Part shown: positions 17,308 to 26,329 of the stretch, in pieces
Numbering within the stretch: position 1 is the first letter of the stretch
Layout: each line of letters starts with the position of its first letter
NCBI GenBank assembly: GCA_930991035.1
Contig: CAKNRV010000014.1
Span: 1 to 35,995, forward strand
Length of the DNA stretch: 35,995 nt
From: an uncultured Clostridium sp.
Lineage (GTDB): Bacteria; Bacillota; Clostridia; TANB77; CAG-508
Direction: 5' to 3'
Notes under the pieces: generated by a model
The model's database searches: none
What the model was told of the DNA's origin: nothing
The model's input: only the letters and a program-made list of their open reading frames with translations
Made by a program: the position numbers and the translations under genes

Positions 17308-17426
17308 AGTACCTCCTTTATTTGCCCCCGAATTTATATAAGTATTAATGTTATTTACTTGTCGGTTTCCACCTTAAGATTTCAATAAATATAAAAAATA
17401 TATAATCTAACACTATGTAAAAAAAA

Positions 17427-19731
17427 TTAATTCATTAGCTTGAATGCAAGTCCTGTGTTTCTCTTTTTGTTATCTGCATTGTGTATCATAAAGTCAATTA
17501 TGTTTTTGCTACCTAAAATAATCAAAAGTTTTTTTGCTCTTGTCATTCCTGTGTATAGCAAATTTCTAGTAAGTAGCATTGGTGCTGTTTGTGCTATTGG
17601 CATAATTACGACATCAAATTCACTTCCGCTGTGCCTTGTGTACAGTAATAGCATACGAATGCTCTATTTGCTCAAGCTCACTAAATTGATACCACGCTTC
17701 CTTGTCGTCGTCAAACTTTATTTTTATTTGCTTATTAAAGTCGTCAATGATACTTATAGTTCCGAATTCTCCATTAAATACTCCGCTTCCACTTTCAAAT
17801 TGTGGCTCTTTTTTTTCCCAATAAATATCGTAATTATTCTTTATTTGCATTATTCTGTCACCTTCTCTAAAAATGCTATCTCCAAATTTTCTTTCTTTTT
17901 TGGTGTCTGAAGAAGGATTAACAGTTTGTTGCAAGATTTTATTCAACTCTTTTGTACCAAGTTCTCCTTTTTTAGTTGGTGTTATTATTTGAATATTTTT
18001 TAAAAAGTCATAATCACCATAGTTTTTTAATCTTTCGCCACTTAGTGTAATAATGTTGTATAGTATTTTTTCTTTGCTTCTTTCATCAACGTAGAAGAAA
18101 TCTTCAAGAAATTGATTGTCTGCTAGCTCTATTTCCTCTTTTGTAATAAAGCCTACTCCCTCATTTACTCTGTGGGCATTTACTATAATCTTGCTTTTAG
18201 CAGCTTGTCTAAAAATTTTGTTTAATGTTATTGTTGTTATTCTTCCAGATTCAATTATGTCTTTTAATACATTTCCTGGTCCTACTGATGGAAGCTGGTC
18301 AATATCTCCAACTAGAACTAGTTTCGTTCCTTTGTATAAGGCTTCGCAAAGGTAATTCATAAGAAATATATCAACCATCGACATCTCGTCTACAATAACA
18401 ATGTCCCCATCAATTGGTGCAACAGAAAGGTCTGTACTTATACCTTGGTCGTCATCCGAAATCTTGCCTATTTCTAACAACCTGTGCAATGTTTTAGCCT
18501 CTTCCCCTGTTGCTTCTGTCATTTTTTTAGCAGCTCTTCCAGTTGGCGCACAAAGTACTGGTTTCATTTCATTATGTTTGTATATATCAATAATCGTTTT
18601 TATAATTGTTGTCTTTCCTGTACCAGGACCTCCTGTTATAACACAAACATTGTGTTCATTTATTGCTTGTATTGCTTCTTTTTGTTTTTCTGATAAATCT
18701 ATACTAGACTTCTTTTCAAAAAGTTCTAGTTCTTTTTCAAACCTGTCTATCTCTTTTATATTTTTGTATGTATCTAAATCAATTAAACGTCTTGCCACAT
18801 TTTCTTCTGCTTTATAATAATCAGTTAAATACACCCACTCTTCTTCATTTCGTTCCTCTATAACCACATCTTCTTTTGCCTTCATATTTATCAAAGTATC
18901 TTCAATGTCGTTTTCATTTACATTCAATAGTTTTTTTACAAATTCTATCAAACTTCCATATTTAGTACAACAATGTCCATTATATGTTGTAAGATAAAGA
19001 GCGTGCTTAATTCCGCTTCTAATACGCTTTTCGTTGTTATACTCAACACCAAGCCCAAGTGCCATTTTATCAATTTGCTCAAAATTTACTTTATTTACTA
19101 AATCAATTAATATGTATGGGTTAGCTTCTATTGTATCAACTGCATTTACGCCAAGCTCCTTGTATATTTTCTCTGCACTTTGTGGTCCAATTCCAAACTT
19201 ATCTAGAAATCCAACTAATTGCCAAACTTCCCAATTTTCTACAAATGTATTTGCAATCTCAATAGCTTTATCTTTGCTAATACCTTTTACTTGTGCAAGC
19301 TTTTGTGGCTCGAATTTAAATACATTTAATGTATCTTCTCCAAACATATCCACAATACGTTTAGCAGTAGCAGGTCCTACACCTTTAATTCCGCAATTAG
19401 CCAAATATCTTTCTAAAGACTTAGTCGTCTGAGGCATCATTTTTTCAAAAGTATCTACTTTAAATTGCTTTCCGTAAGATTGATGTTCCACAAATTTTCC
19501 AAATACTTTAAGGGTATCACCTATATTTACAAAAGGTAGATACCCTACTATTGTAGTTTCTTCTTCTAATTTATCTATTTCTTCTTCGTCCATTGCAAGT
19601 AAATCCATTTGGTCAGATTGATTGCTACTATTAGTCTTCATAGCATTTTTATCTAATTTTAATACAGCTATTGCATAGCTGTTTACATCATTTTTGTATA
19701 TAACTTCTATAACTTCTCCTTGTAGTTCCAA
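17427..19731 (-). pseudogene. recD2: RecD2-type helicase with a single-base frameshift near the 3' end
   Basis: A 5'-3' superfamily 1B DNA helicase involved in repair. The start is TTG at 19731, 7 nt after AGAGG. Features: N-terminal OB-like part with an acidic insert (about 40-60), helix-hairpin-helix GIKGVGPATAKRI (115-127), Walker A GGPGTGKTT (367-375), Walker B IVDEMSM (446-452), motif III GDIDQLPSVGPG. The frame ends prematurely after HKAQ at TGA 17620. One extra base, G at plus-strand 17628, displaces the rest: removing it gives HKAQGSEFDVV and continues through the motif VI region LLYTGMTRAKK to the stop at 17427. The protein would then be about 768 aa, normal for RecD2. The extra base is not in a homopolymer, so a true mutation is plausible, though an assembly error is possible. 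Motif VI loss would inactivate the helicase. Confidence 0.85.
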
Positions 19732-19847
19732 TTTATTACCTCTTTTTTGTTGATTTAAAAAGTATTTTATGTTTTTTGCTTTATATGATTAAAAAATTTC
19801 TTGCTTTTGTTTATTTAACTTTTTTATTTTTTAATTTGATAGTTGAA

Positions 19848-19876
19848 ATTATATCACAAAAATGTTTGTTCGACAA
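19848..19876 (-). promoter_or_regulatory. Promoter of recD2
   Basis: Minus-strand TTGTCG (19876-19871) and TATAAT (19853-19848) with a 17-base spacer. The leader to the TTG start is about 110 nt. Confidence 0.6.
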
Positions 19877-19930
19877 TTGTTTTGATAGAAATAAAGTTTT
19901 TTATTTTTTTGTCATATGCGAACAAAATTG

Positions 19931-19960
19931 TTGCAAAAAGGTCGTTTTTTATGCTATTAT
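19931..19960 (+). promoter_or_regulatory. Divergent promoter of the truncated plus-strand ORF
   Basis: TTGCAA (19931-19936) and TATTAT (19955-19960) with an 18-base spacer and an extended -10 TG. It fires away from recD2, about 35 nt upstream of the ATG at 20000. Confidence 0.55.
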
Positions 19961-19999
19961 GTATATATCTCTATTTTTTTTATGAAAAGAGGTGAAAAT

Positions 20000-20128
20000 A
20001 TGGAAAATAGAAAGTCACAAGGATTATTAATTTTTGCTCTAATTATTGCAATAAAAAGGAAAAAGTGGCACGGAAGCACCTGTCCCCATTACGCCACTTT
20101 CAGCTTGCCTCTTTTATGCTGTCTATAA
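20000..20128 (+). CDS. Truncated small membrane protein remnant (42 aa)
   Basis: AAAGAGGTG lies 7 nt before an ATG opening MENRKSQGLLIFALIIAI, a polar start and hydrophobic helix. This resembles the first residues of clostridial exported proteins of the TasA/pilin-like kind (NRKSQ... then a helix continuing into GISIGFAAF). After codon 18 the frame enters the terminator hairpin of the convergent gene and reads KRKKWHGSTCPHYATF before stopping. Promoter and ribosome binding site are intact but the body of the gene is missing, so I read it as the 5' remnant of a deleted gene rather than a working one. Confidence 0.4.
   Translation: MENRKSQGLLIFALIIAIKRKKWHGSTCPHYATFSLPLLCCL
20051..20100 (-). 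terminator. Terminator of the 118-aa membrane protein gene
   Basis: AAAGTGGC (20062-20069) pairs with GCCACTTT (20093-20100). Read on the minus strand the stem is followed by TTTCCTTTTTATT. The loop contains GGGGACAGGTGCTTCCGTG, a sequence word I associate with clostridial repeat hairpins. The stem overlaps the stop codon at 20100-20102. Confidence 0.65.
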
Positions 20129-20456
20129 CTTCTTTACATTCTTTCCAATTTACGACTTTTATTCCATCATAGTCTTTACTAAGTTTATTAAGTATTTTCA
20201 TTGTATCGTCAGAAGAATTTAAGTCCGTTACAATCACATCTTTTACACATTCTTCTTTTCCGTACATTATGCGAAATAACATCGTTCGTAAAAAGCCTTC
20301 TATTTTATTTTCTTGGTTTTTGGCAGCAATAATTACATAGATACCATCTGATTTTAAATTTGTATATGTACAAATATATATAATATTTTTTATTATTTCA
20401 AACAAACCATATAGGGCAAGTACCCAAATGATTCCATTTATTATAAAATCTAACAT
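20100..20456 (-). CDS. Small membrane-anchored protein, glycosyltransferase-2-like fold suspected
   Basis: A 118-aa protein with one N-terminal hydrophobic segment (about 3-28) followed by a soluble domain. The segment VIIAAKNQENKIEGFLRTM...DVIVTDLNSSDDTMKIL resembles the first half of GT-A type family 2 glycosyltransferases (NExxxIxxxLxS... VDDxSTDxT), but Asn-Ser replaces the acidic positions and the catalytic half is absent. Enzyme activity is doubtful. GGAGG lies 5 nt before the ATG. An 11-bp inverted repeat (20471-20500) precedes it. Not part of the ribosomal operon, which ends about 310 bp upstream with a terminator. Confidence 0.6.
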   Translation of the reverse strand: MLDFIINGIIWVLALYGLFEIIKNIIYICTYTNLKSDGIYVIIAAKNQENKIEGFLRTMLFRIMYGKEECVKDVIVTDLNSSDDTMKILNKLSKDYDGIKVVNWKECKEVIDSIKEAS

Positions 20457-20470
20457 AGCAACCTCCTACT

Positions 20471-20500
20471 TTGTAACAAAACAATATACTTTTGTTACAA
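20471..20500. promoter_or_regulatory. Inverted repeat upstream of the 118-aa gene
   Basis: TTGTAACAAAA and TTTTGTTACAA are perfect 11-bp arms with an 8-nt loop, 14 bp before the ATG. A weak TATAAT (minus strand, 20515-20510) would place the transcription start at its edge, so it could be an operator or leader hairpin. The flanking GTTACAATTCACAG matches the terminal repeat of the pgk-gapA element. Confidence 0.4.
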
Positions 20501-20712
20501 TTCACAGTTATTATATATTAAAGAAAAAAATAATTTCGAAATACACTTTTATACTGTAAATTAACTTTAAAAAATCAATTCTTACATATATTTTTGTGGT
20601 TACTATATTATATGCATTTCCAATTTTTTTGACACAAGTCTAATGACTTGACTAATTGAGGACAGGCTCTGTTTAGTATTTTTTTACCAAATGTTAACCA
20701 TCCCCAATTAGC
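20501..20712. other. Gene-free stretch between the 118-aa gene and the ribosomal operon
   Basis: No convincing gene. It holds a CAAGTC-TAAT-GACTTG hairpin (20635-20650) and a CTAATTGAGGA/TCCCCAATTAG imperfect inverted pair around 20654-20710. A GGACAGG word similar to the loop of the 20051 terminator lies inside. The rest is AT-rich. Confidence 0.4.
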
Positions 20713-20742
20713 AAAAAAAGAAGCAACGAATCTGTTGCCTCC
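20713..20742 (-). terminator. Terminator of the ribosomal superoperon after rplQ
   Basis: Minus-strand AGGCAAC-AGATTC-GTTGCTT (20740-20721) is followed by CTTTTTTT. The 7-bp stem with a strong T-run lies about 25 bp past the rplQ stop codon. Confidence 0.75.
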
Positions 20743-20766
20743 TTTTTCTTCATTCATCTTATATAT

Positions 20767-21291
20767 TTACACTAATTGTAATATAACCATTTCTGCTGCG
20801 TCTCCTCTTCTTTGTCCAAGTTTTAGGATACGTGTATATCCTCCAACTCTTCCTACATATTTAGGAGCTATTTCATTAAATAATTTTGCAGGTAAATCTA
20901 CATTTTTTCCTTCTGCATCTTTTACTTTATTTAATGTTTTCATCATTTTTCTTCTTGCATTTAATCTTGATGGCATATCTTTTTGTCTTTTTTCAGTAGT
21001 TTCTTCTCTAACTACTTTTAAATATTCTTTACCGTTTTTGCTTTTTACAAGTTCTGTTACTTTATTTCCTTTGCTATCAAGTTTTGCTTTAGAAACTTTT
21101 ACATCAACAGTTTCAAAGTTGTCTTTTTCTTTAACTGCTAAAGATATTAAGCTATCAGCTATTGCTTTTACTTCTTTAGCTCTAGCTTCTGTTGTCTCTA
21201 TTTTACCGTTTAATATTAAGTCAGTAACTTGTGTTCTTAGCATTGCTAATCTAATATCTGTTGTTTTACCAAGCTTTCTATTAGTTGCCAC
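20767..21291 (-). CDS. rplQ: 50S ribosomal protein L17 with internal insertion
   Basis: Large-subunit protein near the exit tunnel. The start is taken as GTG at 21291 ([14 protein letters not shown]), with AGGAGG 8 nt upstream; the longer ATG frame begins 75 nt earlier without a site. Conserved ends are present: [19 protein letters not shown] at the N-terminus and [24 protein letters not shown] at the C-terminus. The 174 aa exceed the usual 112-130; about 50 lysine-rich residues are inserted between, around [20 protein letters not shown]. Last gene of the operon, next after rpoA, followed by a terminator. Confidence 0.96.
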   Translation of the reverse strand: MATNRKLGKTTDIRLAMLRTQVTDLILNGKIETTEARAKEVKAIADSLISLAVKEKDNFETVDVKVSKAKLDSKGNKVTELVKSKNGKEYLKVVREETTEKRQKDMPSRLNARRKMMKTLNKVKDAEGKNVDLPAKLFNEIAPKYVGRVGGYTRILKLGQRRGDAAEMVILQLV

Positions 21292-21403
21292 TTTTATTTC
21301 CCTCCTCTTAACATTTTGTGTGATCATGTATTTTGTGATTATTACATTTTTTATATTAAAACTCACATTTTATACAAAATCTTCTATTTGAATCCGTTAC
21401 ATA

Positions 21404-22351
21404 TTATTCGTCGTCTTTTCTAAAATCCAAACCTAGGGCGTGTAACTTGTTTGTTACTTCGTCTAATGATTTTTTACCTAAGTTTCTTACTTTCATCATA
21501 TCAGATTCTGATTTATTTGTTAAGTCTTCAACTGTTGATATTCCAGCTCTCTTTAAACAGTTAAATGATCTTACTGATAATTCTAAATCTTCTATTGACA
21601 TTTCTAATACTCTTTCTTTTTTGTTTTCTTCTTTTTCAACCATTACTTGAGTATTTTTTGCTGTTTCTGATAAGTCTATAAATAATTCTAAATGTCCAGT
21701 CATAACTTTTGCTGCAAGGCTTAATGCCTCATAAGGTTTTAAACTTCCGTCTGTCCAAACTTCTATTGTAAGTTTATCATAATCAACTCTTTGTCCTACT
21801 CTAGTATTTTCAACAGAATAGTTTACCTTTTTAACAGGTGTATATATTGAATCTATTGGAAGCACTCCAATTGCTTGATCTGGTTTTTTATTTTTTTCAG
21901 CATTATTATATCCTCTACCCATATCAGCTGTAAGTTCCATCTTTAGTGTTCCACCTTCTGAAACTGTTGCTATATGTAAATCTGGATTTAATATTTCTAC
22001 TGTTCCATCTGTAATTATATCACCAGCTTTAACCTCTCCTGGTCCTTTAAAGTCAATTCTTAATACTTTCTCTTCATTTCTGTCTAGCTTAAGTCTTACA
22101 CTCTTTAAGTTAATAACTATCTCTGGAACATCCTCTACTACGTTTGGTATTGTAGAAAATTCATGTAGAACTCCATCTATTTTTACGCTTGTAATAGCAC
22201 TTCCAGGAAGTGAAGATAGTAATATTCTTCTTAGTGAATTTCCAATTGTTATTCCATATCCTCTTTCCAATGGTTCACATACAAATTTTGCATAGTTACT
22301 ATCATTGTCAATTTCTAAGCATTTAATATTTGGTCTTTCAAATTCTATCAT
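21404..22351 (-). CDS. rpoA: RNA polymerase alpha subunit
   Basis: Scaffolds RNA polymerase assembly and contacts upstream promoter DNA and activators. Of the 315 aa, residues 1-230 are the dimerisation domain ([23 protein letters not shown] is diagnostic) and about 250-312 the C-terminal domain with helix-hairpin-helix DNA contacts ([28 protein letters not shown]). A Lys/Glu-rich linker joins them. AGGAGG precedes the ATG. Follows rpsD and precedes rplQ in the usual alpha operon order. Confidence 0.98.
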   Translation of the reverse strand: MIEFERPNIKCLEIDNDSNYAKFVCEPLERGYGITIGNSLRRILLSSLPGSAITSVKIDGVLHEFSTIPNVVEDVPEIVINLKSVRLKLDRNEEKVLRIDFKGPGEVKAGDIITDGTVEILNPDLHIATVSEGGTLKMELTADMGRGYNNAEKNKKPDQAIGVLPIDSIYTPVKKVNYSVENTRVGQRVDYDKLTIEVWTDGSLKPYEALSLAAKVMTGHLELFIDLSETAKNTQVMVEKEENKKERVLEMSIEDLELSVRSFNCLKRAGISTVEDLTNKSESDMMKVRNLGKKSLDEVTNKLHALGLDFRKDDE

Positions 22352-22396
22352 TTTTACCTCCTAATTTTTTTAGAAATCTCACTTCTCTAAAATCTA

Positions 22397-23023
22397 TTAT
22401 TTAGAGTAAAGCTCTACTATTAAGTGTTCTTCTACTGGTAAATCTATATCTTCTCTTGTTGCTAATCTAACAACTTTACCACTTAATTTTTCTGCATCTT
22501 TTTCAAGCCAAGCTGGAATTGGTCTTGCTGCATTTTCTTCAACATTAGCTTGTATAGCTTTGTTATCTTTTCTAATTTCTCTTACAGAAATTACATCTCC
22601 TGCTTTTACTAAATATGATGGTATATCAACTTTATGTCCGTTTACTTCAAAAGCACCGTGTGTTACAAGCATTCTAGCTTGTGCTCTTGAACTTCCATAT
22701 CCTAGTCTATATACTACATTATCTAATCTACTTTCTAATATTTGAAGTAATACTTCACCTGTAATACCTTTTTCTGTTAAAGCCATTTCAAAGTATTTTC
22801 TAAATTGTTTTTCACTTACTCCATAGTAAGCTTTAGTTTTTTGTTTTTCTCTTAACTGTGTACCATATTCAGAAAGTTTTTTCTTCTTTTGACCATTTTG
22901 TCCTGGTGCATAATTTCTTCTTGAAATGCTACATTTGTCAGTATAACATCTTGAACCTTTTAAAAACAATTTTTGTCCTTCTCTACGGCAAATACGGCAT
23001 TGTTCATCTTTATATCTTGCCAT
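22397..23023 (-). CDS. rpsD: 30S ribosomal protein S4, zinc-binding form
   Basis: Primary 16S rRNA-binding protein that nucleates small-subunit assembly; in Bacillus it also represses its own synthesis. The 208 aa include an N-terminal Cys cluster (Cys9, Cys12, Cys26, Cys31) and an S4 RNA-binding fold ([31 protein letters not shown]). The C-terminus ends [16 protein letters not shown] precedes the ATG. Here rpsD lies in the alpha operon between rpsK and rpoA. Confidence 0.97.
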   Translation of the reverse strand: MARYKDEQCRICRREGQKLFLKGSRCYTDKCSISRRNYAPGQNGQKKKKLSEYGTQLREKQKTKAYYGVSEKQFRKYFEMALTEKGITGEVLLQILESRLDNVVYRLGYGSSRAQARMLVTHGAFEVNGHKVDIPSYLVKAGDVISVREIRKDNKAIQANVEENAARPIPAWLEKDAEKLSGKVVRLATREDIDLPVEEHLIVELYSK

Positions 23024-23058
23024 TTTTTATTTTCACCTTCCTAATTAAATTTTTAAAA

Positions 23059-23454
23059 TTATACTCTTCTTCTTTTTGGTGGTCTACAACCATTATGTGG
23101 GATTGGTGTAACATCTTTTATGCTACTAATTTCTAATCCTGCTGATTGTAATGACCTAATTGCTGCTTCACGTCCAGAACCTGGTCCTTTAACATACACT
23201 TCAACAGATTTTAATCCGTGTTCCATTGCTGCTTTAGCTGCTGTTTCTGCTGCTTCTCCAGCTGCAAATGGTGTACTCTTTCTTGAACCTTTGAATCCAA
23301 GTTCTCCGGCACTTGCCCAAGATAATACATTACCTTGAGTATCGCTTATTGTAACTATTGTGTTATTAAAACTAGAATGAATATGAGCCATACCTTTTTC
23401 AATATTTTTTCTATCTTTTCTTCTAGTTACTTTTTTTGTTACAGTCTTAGCCAT
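23059..23454 (-). CDS. rpsK: 30S ribosomal protein S11
   Basis: Small-subunit platform protein. The start is placed at 23454 ([13 protein letters not shown]), 9 nt after GGAGG; the ATG eight codons upstream covers the ribosome binding site. The 131 aa are normal. Diagnostic segments: [30 protein letters not shown] and the basic C-terminus [20 protein letters not shown]2 palindrome lies in the unusually wide gap to rpsM upstream. Confidence 0.97.
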   Translation of the reverse strand: MAKTVTKKVTRRKDRKNIEKGMAHIHSSFNNTIVTISDTQGNVLSWASAGELGFKGSRKSTPFAAGEAAETAAKAAMEHGLKSVEVYVKGPGSGREAAIRSLQSAGLEISSIKDVTPIPHNGCRPPKRRRV

Positions 23455-23542
23455 TTTTTTATTTCCTCCTTCTCGCATTATTTTCTTAACGCAAATCTTT
23501 ATGATTTTTAAATCACCTTAATTCTTTATCAGATTACAAACA

Positions 23543-23654
23543 AATCAAAAGCAAGTAGTGAAGTCAAAGCTAACTAAAATTTTTGAGACTATACGCTTTG
23601 TATGCCCAAAAAAATTTTAAGCGACGCTTGATTTATACAATACCAACTTTTAAT
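23543..23654. repeat. P2 palindromic element, copy B
   Basis: The most diverged P2 copy, between rpsM and rpsK. The left arm AATCAAAAGCAAGTAGTG and a right end CAATACCAACTTTTAAT correspond to P2 ends. The core reads GAGACTATAC-gcttt-GTATGCCCA (23585-23608), retaining a symmetric centre with compensating changes (TATAC/GTATG instead of AGTAC/GTACA). Core orientation is plus. Confidence 0.6.
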
Positions 23655-23674
23655 CTATTACTTAAATTCGAATT

Positions 23675-24043
23675 TTAAGCTTTTTTGCTCTTGCTAACCA
23701 ACTTTCTAGGACCTTTTCTAGTACGAGCATTAGTTTTTGTTCTTTGTCCTCTTACTGGTAGACCTCTTCTATGTCTTAGTCCTCTATAACAACCTATTTC
23801 TGTAAGTCTTTTAATATTTAAAGCAACTTCTCTACGTAAGTCTCCTTCTACTTTGTATCCTTCCATAGCTTTTCTAATAGCTTGTACTTGGTCATCTGTT
23901 AAGTCTTTAACTCTTATATCAGGATTTACATTTGCTGCTTTTAATATTTTTTGTGAGCTTGTTAAACCAATACCATATATGTATGTTAATCCAATCTCAA
24001 CTCTTTTTTCTCTAGGTAAATCAACGCCTGCTAAACGAGCCAT
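23675..24043 (-). CDS. rpsM: 30S ribosomal protein S13
   Basis: Small-subunit head protein contacting tRNA and L5. The 122 aa begin [26 protein letters not shown] and end with the basic tail [23 protein letters not shown] lies about 11 nt before the ATG. First gene of the alpha operon. The 295-bp gap upstream is unusually long and holds structured sequence. Confidence 0.98.
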   Translation of the reverse strand: MARLAGVDLPREKRVEIGLTYIYGIGLTSSQKILKAANVNPDIRVKDLTDDQVQAIRKAMEGYKVEGDLRREVALNIKRLTEIGCYRGLRHRRGLPVRGQRTKTNARTRKGPRKLVSKSKKA

Positions 24044-24101
24044 AATTTTACTTGCACCTCCACTTGTTTTCTTTTTTAATTTTTATTTTCTTTATTTTTG
24101 T

Positions 24102-24173
24102 GTTTGAGCTATATTAAAGGTGAAATGCATCGATATACGGATTGATATATCGATCTTTAATATGTAATCAAAC
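24102..24173. repeat. 72-bp nested palindrome upstream of rpsM
   Basis: Three concentric arm pairs: GTTTGA/TCAAAC, ATATTAAAG/CTTTAATAT, and ATCGATATA/TATATCGAT. It lies in the rpsM leader, about 60 bp before the start codon, and is unrelated in sequence to P1 and P2. AAAGGG...CCCTTT follows at about 24181-24212. Confidence 0.65.
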
Positions 24174-24258
24174 TATATATAAAGGGATGTATTTTGTATA
24201 AACAGCCCCCTTTGCTTCAGAAATTAATTATATAATTTATAATTTCCGACGCAAACAA

Positions 24259-24325
24259 AACACAAATTCGATGTATAACTGTTAGATTGCTCTAATAGTT
24301 ACAGCCGCCAATCTAAATTTGTGTT
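24259..24325 (-). promoter_or_regulatory. Structured rpmJ-rpsM leader with competing hairpins
   Basis: Outer arms AACACAAATT/AATTTGTGTT close a 67-nt structure just after rpmJ. Inside, AACTGTTAG can pair with CTAATAGTT, or TTAGATTG can pair perfectly with CAATCTAA. The two share the TTAG stretch and exclude each other. On the minus strand the outer stem is followed by TTGTTTG, so it could act as a weak terminator. Ribosomal alpha operons are often autoregulated at this point, but this fold does not match a leader I know. Confidence 0.45.
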
Positions 24326-24338
24326 ATAAGCAATTTTA

Positions 24339-24452
24339 TTATCCTTGTCTTTGTTTGTGTTTAGGGTTTTCACAAATAACTCTAATTACACCTTTTCTTT
24401 TAATTACTTTGCATTTTTCGCAAATTGGTTTTACTGATGGTCTTACTTTCAT
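24339..24452 (-). CDS. rpmJ: 50S ribosomal protein L36
   Basis: The smallest ribosomal protein, 37 aa: [20 protein letters not shown] and then [17 protein letters not shown]. Zinc ligands Cys11, Cys14, Cys27 and His32 are present, so this is the zinc-binding form. AAGAGGTG precedes the ATG. Lies between infA and rpsM as in most bacteria. Confidence 0.97.
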   Translation of the reverse strand: MKVRPSVKPICEKCKVIKRKGVIRVICENPKHKQRQG

Positions 24453-24499
24453 TTTTTACACCTCTTTACTTTAAATCTATTATCTATTGGGTTAATTAT

Positions 24500-24538
24500 T
24501 AGTATATATAAAAAATCGTTAGATTTTGCTATATATCA
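24500..24538. repeat. Hairpin in the infA-rpmJ gap
   Basis: AAAATC-GTTA-GATTTT flanked by TATATA/TATATA arms makes an AT-rich hairpin in the 147-bp gap between infA and rpmJ. No T-run typical of a terminator is evident on the minus strand. Confidence 0.35.
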
Positions 24539-24599
24539 AAGTTAATCGTCCTTGGAATATGCATAAAAGTAAAAAATACACCTAATAAATACACTTTAC

Positions 24600-24818
24600 T
24601 TATTTTGCTCTCCAAGTGATTCTTCCTCTATTTAAATCATAAGGAGATAATTCCACTTTAACTCTATCTCCTGGAAGAATTTTTATATAATTCATTCTTA
24701 ATTTTCCTGAAATGTGAGCTAATATTTGATGTCCATTTTCAAGTTCTACTTTGAATGTAGTATTAGGTAGTGTTTCTACAACAGTTCCTTCTACTTCTAT
24801 AACATCTTCTTTTGACAT
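24600..24818 (-). CDS. infA: Translation initiation factor IF-1
   Basis: Binds the ribosomal A site during initiation. The start is ATG at 24818 ([11 protein letters not shown]), 7 nt after GGAGGG; the upstream in-frame ATG would overlap that site. The 72 aa form one S1-like OB fold with [37 protein letters not shown] and [13 protein letters not shown]. Directly follows map; no KOW-type protein lies between them. Confidence 0.97.
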   Translation of the reverse strand: MSKEDVIEVEGTVVETLPNTTFKVELENGHQILAHISGKLRMNYIKILPGDRVKVELSPYDLNRGRITWRAK

Positions 24819-24890
24819 ACTACCCTCCAATTTTCTTAATTAGTCAATTATTCTATCATATAATAAATACTTATATAGTATATAACAAAA

Positions 24891-25661
24891 TTAAACTAAT
24901 GTCAAGATTTCTGGCTCTTTTTCTGTAATTAAAATGGTATTTTCATAGTGTGCAGCCAAACTACCATCTTGTGTAAGTATGGTCCATCCATCATAATCTA
25001 CGCAAATATCTCTGCTACCAGCTATAACCATTGGCTCTATTGCTAGTGTCATACCAGGTTCTAGCTTTGTACCTCTTCCTGCTTTACCATAGTTTGGAAT
25101 TCCTGGGTCCTCGTGCATTTCTCTTCCTATTCCGTGTCCTTGGAATTCTCTTACTACGTTGTATCCATTTTTTTCTACAAAGTTTCCAATTGCATTTGAG
25201 ATATCTCCAATTCTATTTCCTTTTACAGCATATTTAATGCCTTCAAAAAATGCTTGTTTCGTAATATCTACTAATCTTTTTGCTTCTTCTGAAGCATTTC
25301 CTACTATAAATGTTCTTGCAGCATCTCCATTAAATCCGTCTTTGTACACAACTAAATCAATGCTAACAATATCTCCATCTTGAATTATTTTTTTTGCAGA
25401 TGGAATACCGTGAATTACTTCATCATTAATTGATATACACAATGTTGCTGGAAATGGTGGAACACCTTTCATACCACTTGGATATCCTTTTTGTGCTGGT
25501 ATTCCTCCTTGTTCCTTTATTATTTTTTCTGCAAATTTATCTAGCTCCAATGTAGACATTCCTGGCTTAATAACCTTTTCTATTTCTTTGTATACTAAGC
25601 CAGTAACTCTGCAAGCTTCTTTCATTAATTTAATTTCTTTTTCAGATTTTATAGTAACCAC
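24891..25661 (-). CDS. map: Methionine aminopeptidase, type I
   Basis: Removes the N-terminal methionine from nascent proteins. The 256 aa form the pita-bread fold. The five metal ligands are visible: Asp102 and Asp113 (DLVVYKDGFNGD), His176 (GHGIGREMHEDP), Glu209 (AIEP) and Glu240; His84 in EVIHGIPS contacts substrate. The start is GTG at 25661, 8 nt after GGAAG, and 5 bp separate it from the adk stop codon, so the two are translationally close. Confidence 0.97.
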   Translation of the reverse strand: MVTIKSEKEIKLMKEACRVTGLVYKEIEKVIKPGMSTLELDKFAEKIIKEQGGIPAQKGYPSGMKGVPPFPATLCISINDEVIHGIPSAKKIIQDGDIVSIDLVVYKDGFNGDAARTFIVGNASEEAKRLVDITKQAFFEGIKYAVKGNRIGDISNAIGNFVEKNGYNVVREFQGHGIGREMHEDPGIPNYGKAGRGTKLEPGMTLAIEPMVIAGSRDICVDYDGWTILTQDGSLAAHYENTILITEKEPEILTLV

Positions 25662-25666
25662 TTTTA

Positions 25667-26329
25667 TTACTTCCTTTTATATTCTTCTAAAAAATCTTCA
25701 ATATTCTTTACTGCCACATCTAACTCTTGTGGATATACTGTGTATAGAGCATTATTGCTCTTATAAAAGTCTATTAGCTCTTTAGAATTCTGATGATATA
25801 TTCCTAACCTTTTTGTTACTGTTTCTTTGTTGTCGTCATCTCTTCTTTTTAATTCACTACCACAAACATCACATATGTTTTCTTTTTTTGGTGGTTTTGT
25901 TTCTTTATTATATATTGCACCACAAGATTTATTTGTACAGATTAATCTATTTACAACTCTTCTTATAATTTCGTCGTCTGGAACTTCTAGTTCTATTGCC
26001 ACTCTTTTAGCATTTGGTTTATTTTCCTTTAAGAAGTTTTTTAATGCTTCTGCTTGAACAGCTGTTCTTGGGAAGCCATCTAAAATAGCTCCATTTTCTA
26101 CATCTGTTTCTAGTAATCTTGCTTTTACAGTTTCTATAACTACATCATCTGGAACCAAAGCTCCACTTTCTATGTATGATTGTATCTTTTTTCCAAGATC
26201 TGTTTGTTTATTTATTTGATCTCTGAATATGTCTCCAGTAGAAATATGTGTCAAGTTTAAATCTTTAGACAAAATTTTTCCTATCGTTCCTTTTCCAGTC
26301 CCTGGAGCTCCTAGCATTACTATATACAT
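25667..26329 (-). CDS. adk: Adenylate kinase, zinc-type LID
   Basis: Interconverts AMP + ATP and 2 ADP. The 220 aa have the P-loop GAPGTGKG (7-14), the AMP-binding STGDIFR (30-36) and DGFPRT (84-89). A Cys4 zinc knuckle lies in the LID: Cys131, Cys136, Cys153, Cys156. The first pair is Cys-x4-Cys (CTNKSC) instead of the usual Cys-x2-Cys. GGAGTGG precedes the ATG. Lies between secY and map, the common Firmicutes order. Confidence 0.97.
   Translation of the reverse strand: MYIVMLGAPGTGKGTIGKILSKDLNLTHISTGDIFRDQINKQTDLGKKIQSYIESGALVPDDVVIETVKARLLETDVENGAILDGFPRTAVQAEALKNFLKENKPNAKRVAIELEVPDDEIIRRVVNRLICTNKSCGAIYNKETKPPKKENICDVCGSELKRRDDDNKETVTKRLGIYHQNSKELIDFYKSNNALYTVYPQELDVAVKNIEDFLEEYKRK

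Noticed and set aside
17427..17654. Separate 75-aa protein starting MLLLYTRHSGSEF
   Set aside because: It is the displaced 3' end of recD2 (GSEFDVV... LLYTGMTRAKK) read from an accidental ATG; better annotated as part of the frameshifted gene.
20100..20456. Functional glycosyltransferase
   Set aside because: Only the first half of a GT-A-like pattern is present, and the acidic metal-binding positions are not conserved; catalytic activity was therefore not claimed.
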